From assembly GCA_964486145.1 (NCBI GenBank), contig CAZAMT010000091.1:1-13756 (forward strand): DNA of 13,756 nucleotides, written 5' to 3'. The stretch is from CAZAMT01 sp964486145 (lineage in GTDB: Bacteria > Bacteroidota > Bacteroidia > Bacteroidales > JAAAOM01). Each line of letters opens with the position of its first letter. The stretch's first letter is position 1. A program made the translations under genes and the position numbers. Shown here one piece after another: positions 5,707-13,191 of this stretch. The notes beneath the pieces are model-generated. The model had not been told where the DNA came from and ran no database searches. It saw only the letters and a list, made by a program, of their open reading frames with translations.

Positions 5707-7039
5707 GAAGTTCAGGGTAAATATAATCATTCGAATCACTGTAATCGCACTAAGTTTTTTCCTGTTTTTTCTTGCTATTGAAACCGATTTCTATATTACC
5801 CCGATTCTGATTGGTGTAATCATCATTTTGCAGGTACTTTCGTTAATACGGTATGTAGATAAAACGAACCGGGATTTGGCCGGATTCCTTGAGTCCATAA
5901 GATTTTCGGAGTTCACTCGTTCATTTCAGGTAGAGGGAATGGGGAGTTCATTTGATGAGCTAAACCGGGCTTTCAACGATGTAATCAAAGACTTTCAGCA
6001 AGTGCGTTCCGAAAAGGAGGAGCATTTTCATTACCTGCAGAGCATTGTTCAGAATATTGATGTGAGCATTGTTGCATTTCAGCAGGACGGCACCATCGAG
6101 ATGATAAATAAAGCAGCAAAAAAACTTTTTCAGGTGTCTTCCCTTAAAAATATACACGGCCTTGAAAATTTTAGTGAGGATCTGGTAACAAATCTCTTAG
6201 AAATTAAACCCGGTGAAAACAGATTGGTGAAGGTACGTGATGAAGATGACTTGTTGCAGCTTTCGATTTATGCCACTGAACTGAAAATGAAATCACGTAT
6301 CATTACCCTGGCCACCATTTCGAACTTACAAAGTGTATTGGAAGAGCAGGAAACAGAAGCATGGCAGAAACTTATACGGGTACTGACACATGAAATCATG
6401 AACTCCATCACACCGATTGCTTCGCTGTCATCGACCCTTGACCTCATGTTAAAAAGCATCATCGATGAAGGAGGCAATGTTGATCAGGAAACCGTCATGG
6501 AAATTCAGCAGGCATTGCAAACCATTAACAAACGAAGTACCGGGCTGCTTCATTTTGTGAATACGTACCGCAACCTTACTCGCATTCCGAAACCGAATTT
6601 TAAGGTTTCCTCAGTCAATGAACTATTCAAAAATATTCAGTTGCTGATGGAAGACGAGATGAAGGGCAATGGAATTGATTTCAGGGTCTCCACTGAACCG
6701 GACGAGATAAGATTTAACGCTGACGAACAATTGATTGAGCAGGTGATTATCAACCTTATAAAGAATTCGATTCATGCCCTTAAGGATTGCGATGATCCAC
6801 GCGTTGAACTGAGGGCTTTCCTGAATAAACGCGGCCACCTAACCATCCAGGTAATGGATAACGGGCAGGGTATCTTAAAAGATGTGTTGGATAAAATCTT
6901 TATTCCTTTTTTCACAACAAAACCTTCAGGTTCAGGAATCGGATTAAGTTTGTCAAGACAAATCATGAGGCTGCATAACGGAACTATTTCGGCACAATCA
7001 GTGCCGGAGAAAGAAACGGTGTTTACGTTGACATTTTAA
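5696..7039 (+). CDS. Sensor histidine kinase partner of the NtrC-type regulator
   Basis: This 447-residue inner-membrane kinase has two transmembrane helices (about 9-28 and 33-52) joined by a very short loop, so no periplasmic sensor domain is visible and the signal is probably membrane or cytoplasmic. A linker/HAMP-like stretch leads to a PAS-like domain (about 108-210, IVQNIDVSIVAFQQDGTIEMINKAA). The dimerisation helix carries the phospho-accepting H232 in LTHEIMNSITPI, and the ATPase domain has the N-box INLIKNSIHAL (N357), G1 DNGQGI (388-393), F-box FIPFFTTKP and G2 SGSGIGL (411-417). All catalytic motifs are intact. Its ATG at 5696 lies inside the regulator gene, so the two are translationally coupled; both should form one phosphorelay pair. 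Confidence 0.94.
   Translation: MIYKKFRVNIIIRITVIALSFFLFFLAIETDFYITPILIGVIIILQVLSLIRYVDKTNRDLAGFLESIRFSEFTRSFQVEGMGSSFDELNRAFNDVIKDFQQVRSEKEEHFHYLQSIVQNIDVSIVAFQQDGTIEMINKAAKKLFQVSSLKNIHGLENFSEDLVTNLLEIKPGENRLVKVRDEDDLLQLSIYATELKMKSRIITLATISNLQSVLEEQETEAWQKLIRVLTHEIMNSITPIASLSSTLDLMLKSIIDEGGNVDQETVMEIQQALQTINKRSTGLLHFVNTYRNLTRIPKPNFKVSSVNELFKNIQLLMEDEMKGNGIDFRVSTEPDEIRFNADEQLIEQVIINLIKNSIHALKDCDDPRVELRAFLNKRGHLTIQVMDNGQGILKDVLDKIFIPFFTTKPSGSGIGLSLSRQIMRLHNGTISAQSVPEKETVFTLTF
6990..7006 (+). promoter_or_regulatory. Sigma-54-like element and hairpin in the 3' end of the kinase gene
   Basis: CGGCAC (6990-6995), five bases, then GTGCC resembles a sigma-54 promoter (TGGCAC-N5-TTGCW), with GG at 6991-6992 and GC at 7003-7004 in exact GG-N10-GC spacing. 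It would start transcription near 7016, about 47 bases before the sulfatase ATG. The same bases form a perfect 6-bp stem (CGGCAC/GTGCCG) with a 5-base loop. As it lies in coding sequence and the match is partial, it may be coincidence. Confidence 0.28.
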
Positions 7040-7062
7040 TAATTAATAAATGATTTTTAGAA

Positions 7063-8562
7063 ATGAAAAATAACCTGTATTTATCTTATGCAATCATTGT
7101 ACTGGTTGGTTTATCTTGTAATTCAGTTAATTCAGACAAGGCAGTTAAGAAAAGCTCTGAAAAACCAAACGTATTGTTCATTGCCATCGATGATTTGAAC
7201 AACTGGCTGGGATGCATGAACGGCCATCCCAATGCCAAAACCCCGCACATGGATCAATTGGCATCACAAGGTGTGTTATTTACCAATGCACATTGCCAGG
7301 CTCCCTTATGTGGGCCCTCACGAGCATCCTTAATGACCGGATTACGTCCATCAACCACCGGTATTTACGGTATGATCGACGACAACGAGATAAAAAATGC
7401 AAACGAAGCTACACGGGATATCATTTTTTTGCCTGAATATTTCAAAAATCACGGCTATCACACCATGGGCATAGGTAAAATATTTCATCACCATGCCCCC
7501 GATGGATTGTTCGATGAATCAGGTGGCAGGTATCCGGGTTTTGGTCCTGTACCGGACGAACGATTTGTCTGGGATGGTTATGCAAGCGCCAACCGGAACA
7601 AATATGGCCGAACAAGCACCGATTGGGGAGCGTATCCGGAAGCTGATTCACTCATGCCCGATCATCAATCGGCAGACTGGGCTATCGAAAGATTAAATAA
7701 GGAATTCAACCAACCGTTTTTTCTAAGTGTCGGATTTTTACGTCCTCATGTACCATGGTATGTTCCACAAAAGTGGTTTGATATGCATCCAAAGAAGGAG
7801 CTGGAAGCCATGACACCCTACAATGAAGATGATTTGGATGATGTACCGGAAATTGCATTGCAAATCAACGACCTGCCCATGATGCCTTCTACCGAATGGG
7901 CAATTGAAAACAACGAATGGGCAAATATCATTCAGGCGTATCTGGCGTGCGTGAGTTTTGTGGACCACCAGGTTGGTCGGGTTTTGGAAGCTTTAAAAAA
8001 TAGCAAATATGCTAACAATACCGTTGTTGTACTTTGGTCAGACCATGGTTACCGGTTAGGCGAAAAAGGTACATTTGCCAAACATTGTTTGTGGGAGGAA
8101 GCTACCAATGCACCATTAATGTTTGCCGGTTCAAATCTTCCAAAGGGAAAAGTAATAAACGAACCCGTTGAATTACTTTCTATTTATCCATCATTGCTTG
8201 AACTATGTGGTTTGCCAGCTTACGGGCGTAATGAAGGTAAATCACTTGTTCCAATCATTGAATCAGAGATTGACACAACTGAGAATTATGCGATTACTAC
8301 CTTTGGAATGAACAATCATGGGATTCGATCCTCCGAATTCCGATATATTCAGTATGAAGATGGGAGCGATGAATTGTATGATCATTTAAAAGATCCCAAT
8401 GAATGGTACAACCAAACAGGTAAAGCGAAATACCGGGATGTGAAGAAGAAGCTTCGTAAACATTTACCGAATATAAACGTGCCCTGGGCTGAAAAATCTT
8501 CATATACGTTTCAGCCTTATTTTGTCGAACAAAAGGAAAAGGTAGGAACAGTTGATCAATAG
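7063..8562 (+). CDS. S1-family sulfatase, iduronate-2-sulfatase-like (S1_7-like)
   Basis: This 499-residue exported enzyme would hydrolyse sulfate esters on a polysaccharide or its fragments. The N-terminus is hydrophobic and ends LVGLSC, giving a likely lipoprotein with Cys19; no clear acidic surface-export signal follows. The active-site motif is CGPSR (83-87), where C83 would be converted to formylglycine. Metal-binding candidates are D43/D44 (AIDDLN) and D327/H328 (WSDHGY), and K340/H341 (FAKHC) are further active-site candidates. The stretch from AIDDLN to TGIYGM resembles iduronate-2-sulfatase and its bacterial S1_7 relatives, and the length is normal. It starts 23 bases after the kinase stop and is followed after 70 bases by the propeller-GH105 gene. 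A maturation enzyme is not in the window. The exact sulfate position is unknown; sulfated rhamnose or uronic acid of ulvan is a fair guess. Confidence 0.92.
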   Translation: MKNNLYLSYAIIVLVGLSCNSVNSDKAVKKSSEKPNVLFIAIDDLNNWLGCMNGHPNAKTPHMDQLASQGVLFTNAHCQAPLCGPSRASLMTGLRPSTTGIYGMIDDNEIKNANEATRDIIFLPEYFKNHGYHTMGIGKIFHHHAPDGLFDESGGRYPGFGPVPDERFVWDGYASANRNKYGRTSTDWGAYPEADSLMPDHQSADWAIERLNKEFNQPFFLSVGFLRPHVPWYVPQKWFDMHPKKELEAMTPYNEDDLDDVPEIALQINDLPMMPSTEWAIENNEWANIIQAYLACVSFVDHQVGRVLEALKNSKYANNTVVVLWSDHGYRLGEKGTFAKHCLWEEATNAPLMFAGSNLPKGKVINEPVELLSIYPSLLELCGLPAYGRNEGKSLVPIIESEIDTTENYAITTFGMNNHGIRSSEFRYIQYEDGSDELYDHLKDPNEWYNQTGKAKYRDVKKKLRKHLPNINVPWAEKSSYTFQPYFVEQKEKVGTVDQ

Positions 8563-8632
8563 ACCAGGCGATGGGTATGCATGAATATGCAAAAAATAAA
8601 TTATTATTGTAGCTAAATTTAAATAATGAAAC

Positions 8633-11062
8633 ATGATTAAATATTTCACAACCTTATTGTTTTCGGTTAATTTCTGCATTTTAGGGTTTTCACAGGATTT
8701 TGTAAAGCAATCCGTTAAAACTGATGATGCCCCATCATCGGAAGAGTATCAATCAATGACGTTTAACGGTGCCTGGTGCTGGTTTTCAGACCCACGGGCT
8801 GTTTATTATGAAGGAAATTATAAACGGACCTATTCCGGATGGGTTGATAATTTTGGAGATATTCACATCGGTTATTATGACCATGAGACAAAGCAAATTC
8901 GATCAAAAGTGATTTATGACAGCCTGGAAATCGATGATCATAATAATCCTTCCATTCTCTTTGATGAGATGGGACATCTCCTGGTTTTTTTTAATAAACA
9001 TGGGGGAGGGATGTACTTTACCCGCTCAACCAAGCCTGAAGATGTAAAAAACTGGTCAACCGTGCGAAAACTCGAATTGAACGATACAAAACGTTATGAC
9101 TTTGGCAGGGATGGTTACACATATACAAATCCCATCAAACTTTCCGCTGAAAATGGCCGCATATTTCTATTTTGGAGAGGCATTGACGGCAAGCCAACCT
9201 ATTCAATTTCTGACAATAATGGAAAAACATGGTCAAAAGGAGTGATTTTCTTTATGCCGGAACGAATTTATGGATTTCGCAGACCCTATGTAAAATACTA
9301 TTCCGATGGTGAAAGTAAGATTCACATAGCATTGACCGATGGCCACCCCCGAAAGGAAACAACCAACAGTATTTATTACATGTATTATGAAAACGGTGCA
9401 TTTTACAGGGCAACCGGAGAAAAGATTCGGGATATGGATGAAGATGCACATCAGCCGGCAGACTGTGATAAGGTTTATGACGCCACTGCAACAGAACACA
9501 AAGCATGGATTTGGGATATTGCTGCCGATGAAGAAGGAAATCCTGTGCTGGCCTATACTAAATTCCCGGATGATAAAAACCACATTTATTCGTATGCTCG
9601 TTGGGATGGAAAGAAATGGAGAAACTACGATCTTGTGAACTCAGGTAGTTGGTTTCCACAAACCATGGAAGGCCAAAAAGAGTTTGAACCAAATTATTCC
9701 GGGGGCTTAAATATCGACCATGAAAATACCAGTACAGTTTACCTTTCTGTGAATAGAGACAGTATTTTCGAAATTGAAAAATGGACAACCAAAAACGGAG
9801 GTAAATCTTGGAAAGCAGAAAGGATAACCCACGGTTCCTCCAAAGATAATATCCGGCCGTTCGCGGTAAGGGGCGCAACGGAGGGCAACCCGGTACAGGT
9901 ACTTTGGATGCAAAATACAAAATATATCCGGTACGCTTTTGATCAACGTCTGGTTCATATGGGAGGTACATTTAAGGATCGCTTTCATACAGCCATTAAA
10001 ATAAATGTTGAAAATCCACCCGTAACTGACTTTCTTGAAAAAGATGGTATTGTAAAGATCATGCGCAGAACAGCCGATTGGCAATTTGAGAATCCGCGTT
10101 TTCGCATTAACCCGCTTGACTGGCACTACGGTGCTTTATATACAGGCGTGAGAGCTTTGTATGAAATAACCGGCGAAAACAGGTATAGAAATGAGCTTTA
10201 TAACATTGGTCAGGCTAACCACTGGCAACCGATGGACGATATTTTTCACGCCGACAGGTTAACGGTAATTGATACCTGGGCATGGTTGTATGAACAAGAA
10301 AAGCAATCAATAATTATTGATAAATCAAAATGGGCGTTGGATATTCACCTTGCACGCCGATACAAGCAAGCAACAGATGTTTCCTTTGATGGTAACCCCT
10401 ATCGTTTTGAGTGGTGGACCTGGTGCGATGCCCTGTTCATGGCTCCACCAAGTTTCGTTAATATGTGGAAAGTAACAGGTGATGAAGATTACCTGGAATA
10501 TATGGATACGCAATGGTGGAAAACTTCTGATTACCTTTATTCAAAAGAAGATTCGTTATACTACAGGGATGATCGGTTTTTCGATAAGCGAACAGATAAT
10601 GATAAAAAGGTATTCTGGTCGAGAGGAAATGGCTGGGTCATTGCTGGTTTGGCAAGAATTCTCTCCTTGCTTCCCGACGACTATGACAATCGCGCTGCAT
10701 TTGAACAGCAATATAAAGAAATGGCCCACAAACTATTGTCAATTCAGGGTGAAGATGGCCTGTGGAGGGTTAGTTTGCATGATCCTGAATATTTGGATAT
10801 TGGAGAGTCAAGCGGAAGTTCATTTTATACATTTGCACTGGCCTGGGGTTTAAATAATGGAATGCTTGAGGGAAAATACCGATCAAATGTTGAAAAAGCA
10901 TGGAGAGCATTGTGTGGTAATGTCAATATGGAAGGCAGACTCGGGTATGTCCAACAGGTCGCTGGTGATCCGTATCCATTTTACAAGCATGAGTGGCATG
11001 TGTATGCTACCGGGGCATTTTTACTTGCCGGTAAAGAGATGTATCAATTGACAAATGAATGA
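8633..11062 (+). CDS. Two-domain glycan enzyme: BNR_4/PL24-PL25-like propeller fused to GH105
   Basis: This 809-residue exported protein has a signal peptide (about 1-20, ending LGFSQ). Residues about 40-445 match the BNR_4 type of seven-bladed propeller seen in ulvan lyases PL24/PL25: FNGAWCWFSDPRAV, DDHNNPSILF (H103), FFNKHGGG (H123), GYTYTNPIKLSAENGRIFLFWRG, GFRRPYVKYY and AWIWDIAADEEGNPVLAYTKFPDD. Residues about 465-805 form a GH105 (alpha/alpha)6 domain, which removes 4,5-unsaturated uronic acids: ADWQF, WWTWCDALFMAPP with catalytic-Asp candidate D599, FWSRGNGW (662-668), WRVSL and GESSGSSFYTFALAWG. The two domains would act in sequence on the same chain. Alternatives for the propeller are PL27/GH145-like or a non-catalytic binding domain. 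Both halves look complete. Confidence 0.87.
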   Translation: MIKYFTTLLFSVNFCILGFSQDFVKQSVKTDDAPSSEEYQSMTFNGAWCWFSDPRAVYYEGNYKRTYSGWVDNFGDIHIGYYDHETKQIRSKVIYDSLEIDDHNNPSILFDEMGHLLVFFNKHGGGMYFTRSTKPEDVKNWSTVRKLELNDTKRYDFGRDGYTYTNPIKLSAENGRIFLFWRGIDGKPTYSISDNNGKTWSKGVIFFMPERIYGFRRPYVKYYSDGESKIHIALTDGHPRKETTNSIYYMYYENGAFYRATGEKIRDMDEDAHQPADCDKVYDATATEHKAWIWDIAADEEGNPVLAYTKFPDDKNHIYSYARWDGKKWRNYDLVNSGSWFPQTMEGQKEFEPNYSGGLNIDHENTSTVYLSVNRDSIFEIEKWTTKNGGKSWKAERITHGSSKDNIRPFAVRGATEGNPVQVLWMQNTKYIRYAFDQRLVHMGGTFKDRFHTAIKINVENPPVTDFLEKDGIVKIMRRTADWQFENPRFRINPLDWHYGALYTGVRALYEITGENRYRNELYNIGQANHWQPMDDIFHADRLTVIDTWAWLYEQEKQSIIIDKSKWALDIHLARRYKQATDVSFDGNPYRFEWWTWCDALFMAPPSFVNMWKVTGDEDYLEYMDTQWWKTSDYLYSKEDSLYYRDDRFFDKRTDNDKKVFWSRGNGWVIAGLARILSLLPDDYDNRAAFEQQYKEMAHKLLSIQGEDGLWRVSLHDPEYLDIGESSGSSFYTFALAWGLNNGMLEGKYRSNVEKAWRALCGNVNMEGRLGYVQQVAGDPYPFYKHEWHVYATGAFLLAGKEMYQLTNE

Positions 11063-11100
11063 TTCAAAAGAAATGGTGACAAATAATACAAATGGAGTAT

Positions 11101-11140
11101 CAATGTTGTATAGTTAACGCTGTTTAGTCTAAAAACATTG
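11101..11140. repeat. 7-bp inverted repeat before the sigma-factor gene
   Basis: CAATGTT (11101-11107) and AACATTG (11134-11140) are perfect reverse complements around 26 bases, about 40 bases after the propeller-GH105 stop. The long loop and lack of a T-tract argue against a strong terminator. It could be an operator or a weak RNA structure in the 160-base gap ahead of the sigma gene. Confidence 0.25.
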
Positions 11141-11222
11141 ACAGGTTGGGTTCCGCGGACTGCTCAGCGTGCAAAACTCCTTACAACGTCGAACAATTAA
11201 GAATAATATCTTTTACTGCAAT

Positions 11223-11777
11223 ATGAAAGACCAGAAAGATATACTTAAACGCATCCGGAATTCAGACATTCAAGCCTTTGAAGAATTATTTAACGCGTAC
11301 TACTCCTTGTTATGTTCGTTTGCTGCATCCTTTGTAAGAAACCAGCAGATAGCAGAAGAAATTGTCGATGATCTGTTTTATCATATTTGGGAAATACGAA
11401 GAAAATTCGAAATCCGTGACAGCATGAAATCTTATCTTTTACGATCAACATACAACAGGTGTATTTCATGGTTAAGACAGCAGAAGAAGGATCAAAAGTT
11501 GATTGGGGACATTGCCGTTATCAACGAAAATGCTGTACTGCATATTCCATCAATGGAAGCATCCCCATTGCATGTATTGATGAACAATGAATTTCAGCGA
11601 AAGGTTGAAACTGTAATTGATGAACTACCTCACCAATGCAAGCAAATTTTTTTATTGAGCAGAAACGAAGAATTGTCTTATACTGAAATTGCCGAACGCC
11701 TTCAAATCTCAAAAAATACGGTTAAAACACAAATCAAAATTGGCCTGGAAAAGCTAAGAAGAGGACTTGATTTATAA
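11223..11777 (+). CDS. ECF-type RNA polymerase sigma-70 factor, Bacteroidetes FecI-like
   Basis: This 184-residue ECF sigma factor has region 2 at about 11-65 (IQAFEELFNAYYSLL...AEEIVDDLFYHIWEIR) and region 4 at about 128-182 (VIDELPHQCKQIFLLSRNEELSYTEIAERLQISKNTVKTQIKIGLEKLRR). The layout and length are those of the Bacteroidetes SusC-linked sigma family. The start at 11223 (MKDQKD) fits this family; the frame is open from a GTG at 11169, but those 18 residues look like leader. The next gene encodes a FecR-type anti-sigma factor with about 100 bases between, and a SusC-like receptor follows, so this sigma factor should transcribe the receptor and probably other genes of the utilisation locus when released by FecR. 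Confidence 0.93.
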   Translation: MKDQKDILKRIRNSDIQAFEELFNAYYSLLCSFAASFVRNQQIAEEIVDDLFYHIWEIRRKFEIRDSMKSYLLRSTYNRCISWLRQQKKDQKLIGDIAVINENAVLHIPSMEASPLHVLMNNEFQRKVETVIDELPHQCKQIFLLSRNEELSYTEIAERLQISKNTVKTQIKIGLEKLRRGLDL

Positions 11778-11832
11778 GGGTTGTATCGACTTTTTAATAA
11801 AAATCTTAAAAATTCTCATTTGTTTTCACCCT

Positions 11833-11860
11833 CCGGACATTTTTTTGCGTCTTATACATA
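11833..11860 (+). promoter_or_regulatory. Candidate ECF-sigma promoter ahead of the anti-sigma gene
   Basis: The 100-base spacer between the sigma and FecR genes contains CCGGACAT, a run of seven T and GCGTCTTATA (11847-11856), about 20-30 bases before the FecR start at 11878. CGTC is a common -10 core for ECF sigma factors, and from memory a similar T-run plus CGTCTTA pattern is common in sigma/FecR spacers of Bacteroidota. No -35 element at the usual distance is clear. This would let the pair feed back on its own anti-sigma gene. Confidence 0.35.
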
Positions 11861-11877
11861 GAAACCCGAACTTGAAT

Positions 11878-13029
11878 ATGACTGATCATTCACAACATAC
11901 AAACCCGCGGGAAGATGTATACATGGGGTATCTCAATGACGAACTATCGCGTGAAGAGCTTGAAAAACTCGATGCACTTCTGCAAAAAGACGATAAACAA
12001 AGGGAATTATTCAACTCCTACCGAAATACATGGCTCGTGAGCAGAATAAAAGAACAGGGCAATTCATCGCCGGATGAAGCATTTAAAAGATTTCAAAGCC
12101 GGATAATTTCAGATTGCAACAACCGTGTATACCTGAAAAGGAAAAACCTGATAAATTCGGTTTTAAAAGTTGCCGCCATACTTGTAATTGCATTCCTTAC
12201 AACCGTTTCCGTTTTGTATTTTGGAAATATTAAAATAACCAAAACATCCGATCAATGGATAACTGAAACCATTGTACCAATGGGATCAAAAACCAAAATG
12301 ATATTGCCGGATGGTACGGAAGTGTGGTTGAACGCCGACAGTAAACTGACCTACGATAACCAGTTCAACACATCAAACCGTGAGGTATTTCTGGAAGGTG
12401 AGGGATATTTTAAAGTAACCCGGAGCGAAAAGAAAAAATTCATTGTGCATGCACAGGAATTGGAAATCAAAGCACTGGGAACGGAATTCAACGTAAAAGC
12501 CTATCCGGATGAAAATCAGATTGAAACGATGCTGGTTGAAGGAAAAGTTGTAATTGATTCAAAATCTCCAAAAATTAACAAAACTGTTTCGTTATTACCG
12601 GCGCAACGACTTATTTACCAGAAAAAATCCAAACAGATGGTACTTGTCTCAGAGCCAACTTCATCTGATAACCAAACAAAAACCGGATTGACCCAGATAG
12701 CTCCAAGGATTAAAAAAATTGAAGTTCAATTTGATCCAAGATCAATAACTTCCTGGAAAGAAGAAGACTGGGTTATTGACAGGGAAAGGCTGGTTGACCT
12801 TGCTATTAAAATTGAACGAAAGTACAATGTAGACATTCAGTTTGAGGACAAATCATTAAAAAATTTTAAATTTACAGGTACTTTAAAGAATGAATCACTC
12901 GAACAGGTATTAAAGGTTATGAGCCTGGCTTCTCCCATGATATATGATATTAACGGTAAAAATGTGAAATTCAGGGAAGACAAAAAGAAAAAGGAAAAGT
13001 ACAGGGAACTTTACGAATTAACGAATTAA
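11878..13029 (+). CDS. FecR-type anti-sigma factor with C-terminal DUF4974/STN-like domain
   Basis: This 383-residue single-pass membrane protein holds the upstream ECF sigma factor and relays a signal from the outer-membrane receptor. The cytoplasmic N-terminus (about 10-60, EDVYMGYLNDELSREELEKLDALL) would bind the sigma factor. A transmembrane helix lies at about 93-115 and the periplasmic FecR domain at about 130-225 (GSKTKMILPDGTEVWLNADSKLTYD...REVFLEGEGYFKV...LGTEFNVKAY). The C-terminal domain (about 300-368, LVDLAIKIERKYNVDIQFED...FTGTLKNESLEQVLKVM) is the DUF4974 type. The start at 11878 gives the normal N-terminus; the frame is open further upstream to 11767, but that part overlaps the sigma gene and the spacer. 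The receptor that should contact it begins 162 bases downstream. Confidence 0.93.
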   Translation: MTDHSQHTNPREDVYMGYLNDELSREELEKLDALLQKDDKQRELFNSYRNTWLVSRIKEQGNSSPDEAFKRFQSRIISDCNNRVYLKRKNLINSVLKVAAILVIAFLTTVSVLYFGNIKITKTSDQWITETIVPMGSKTKMILPDGTEVWLNADSKLTYDNQFNTSNREVFLEGEGYFKVTRSEKKKFIVHAQELEIKALGTEFNVKAYPDENQIETMLVEGKVVIDSKSPKINKTVSLLPAQRLIYQKKSKQMVLVSEPTSSDNQTKTGLTQIAPRIKKIEVQFDPRSITSWKEEDWVIDRERLVDLAIKIERKYNVDIQFEDKSLKNFKFTGTLKNESLEQVLKVMSLASPMIYDINGKNVKFREDKKKKEKYRELYELTN

Positions 13030-13036
13030 CGAATGA
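13013..13036 (+). repeat. 8-bp tandem repeat, three copies, across the FecR stop codon
   Basis: ACGAATTA occurs at 13013-13020 and 13021-13028, and ACGAATGA follows at 13029-13036. The FecR stop (13027-13029) falls within the array. Because the unit is 8 bases, gain or loss of a copy would change only the last residues of FecR. No function is apparent. Confidence 0.6.
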
Positions 13037-13040
13037 ATAA

Positions 13041-13072
13041 TTGCTAATTAAAAACAAACATGCCTATGTAAT
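13041..13072 (+). promoter_or_regulatory. Weak candidate promoter for the SusC-like gene
   Basis: TTG at 13041-13043 is followed after 21 bases by TATGTAAT (13065-13072), partly matching the Bacteroidota primary sigma consensus (TTTG, 19-21 bases, TAnnTTTG). The locus logic would rather predict an ECF-type promoter here, and no CGTC core is visible in the leader. The call is tentative. Confidence 0.2.
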
Positions 13073-13094
13073 CACATGAGAACTTATTTAACCA

Positions 13095-13124
13095 AAAGAG
13101 TGAGATTGGCGGATCCCACTCTTT
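13095..13124 (+). other. Leader hairpin upstream of the SusC-like gene
   Basis: AAAGAGTG (13095-13102) pairs with CACTCTTT (13117-13124) across 14 bases. A second small hairpin, CCCGG (13142-13146) with CCGGG (13155-13159), follows before the ATG at 13192. Together they suggest a structured 5' leader about 70-100 bases ahead of the receptor. The first could also be a weak FecR terminator, but no clean T-tract follows. A regulatory role is unproven. Confidence 0.4.
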
Positions 13125-13191
13125 GATGATTTACTCCTGAACCCGGATTTAGGACCGGGAAACATTTGTAAAACTTAAACTTGTTAAAATT

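Noticed and set aside
8578..8591. TGCAT-GAAT-ATGCA hairpin between the sulfatase and the propeller-GH105 gene
   Set aside because: The stem is only 5 bp and is followed by A rather than T on the plus strand, so it is not a convincing terminator; the two genes may be co-transcribed.
9558..10126. Antisense open frames of 137 and 139 codons within the propeller-GH105 gene
   Set aside because: They lie opposite a strongly recognisable protein, have no family features, and are shadows of its codon use.
11169..11222. GTG start 18 residues upstream in the sigma gene
   Set aside because: The added residues are not typical of ECF sigma N-termini, whereas MKDQKD at 11223 is a good family start.
11767..11877. 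37-residue upstream extension of FecR overlapping the sigma gene
   Set aside because: It would precede the cytoplasmic sigma-binding domain with an odd hydrophobic segment and covers the promoter-like spacer; the ATG at 11878 gives the usual start.
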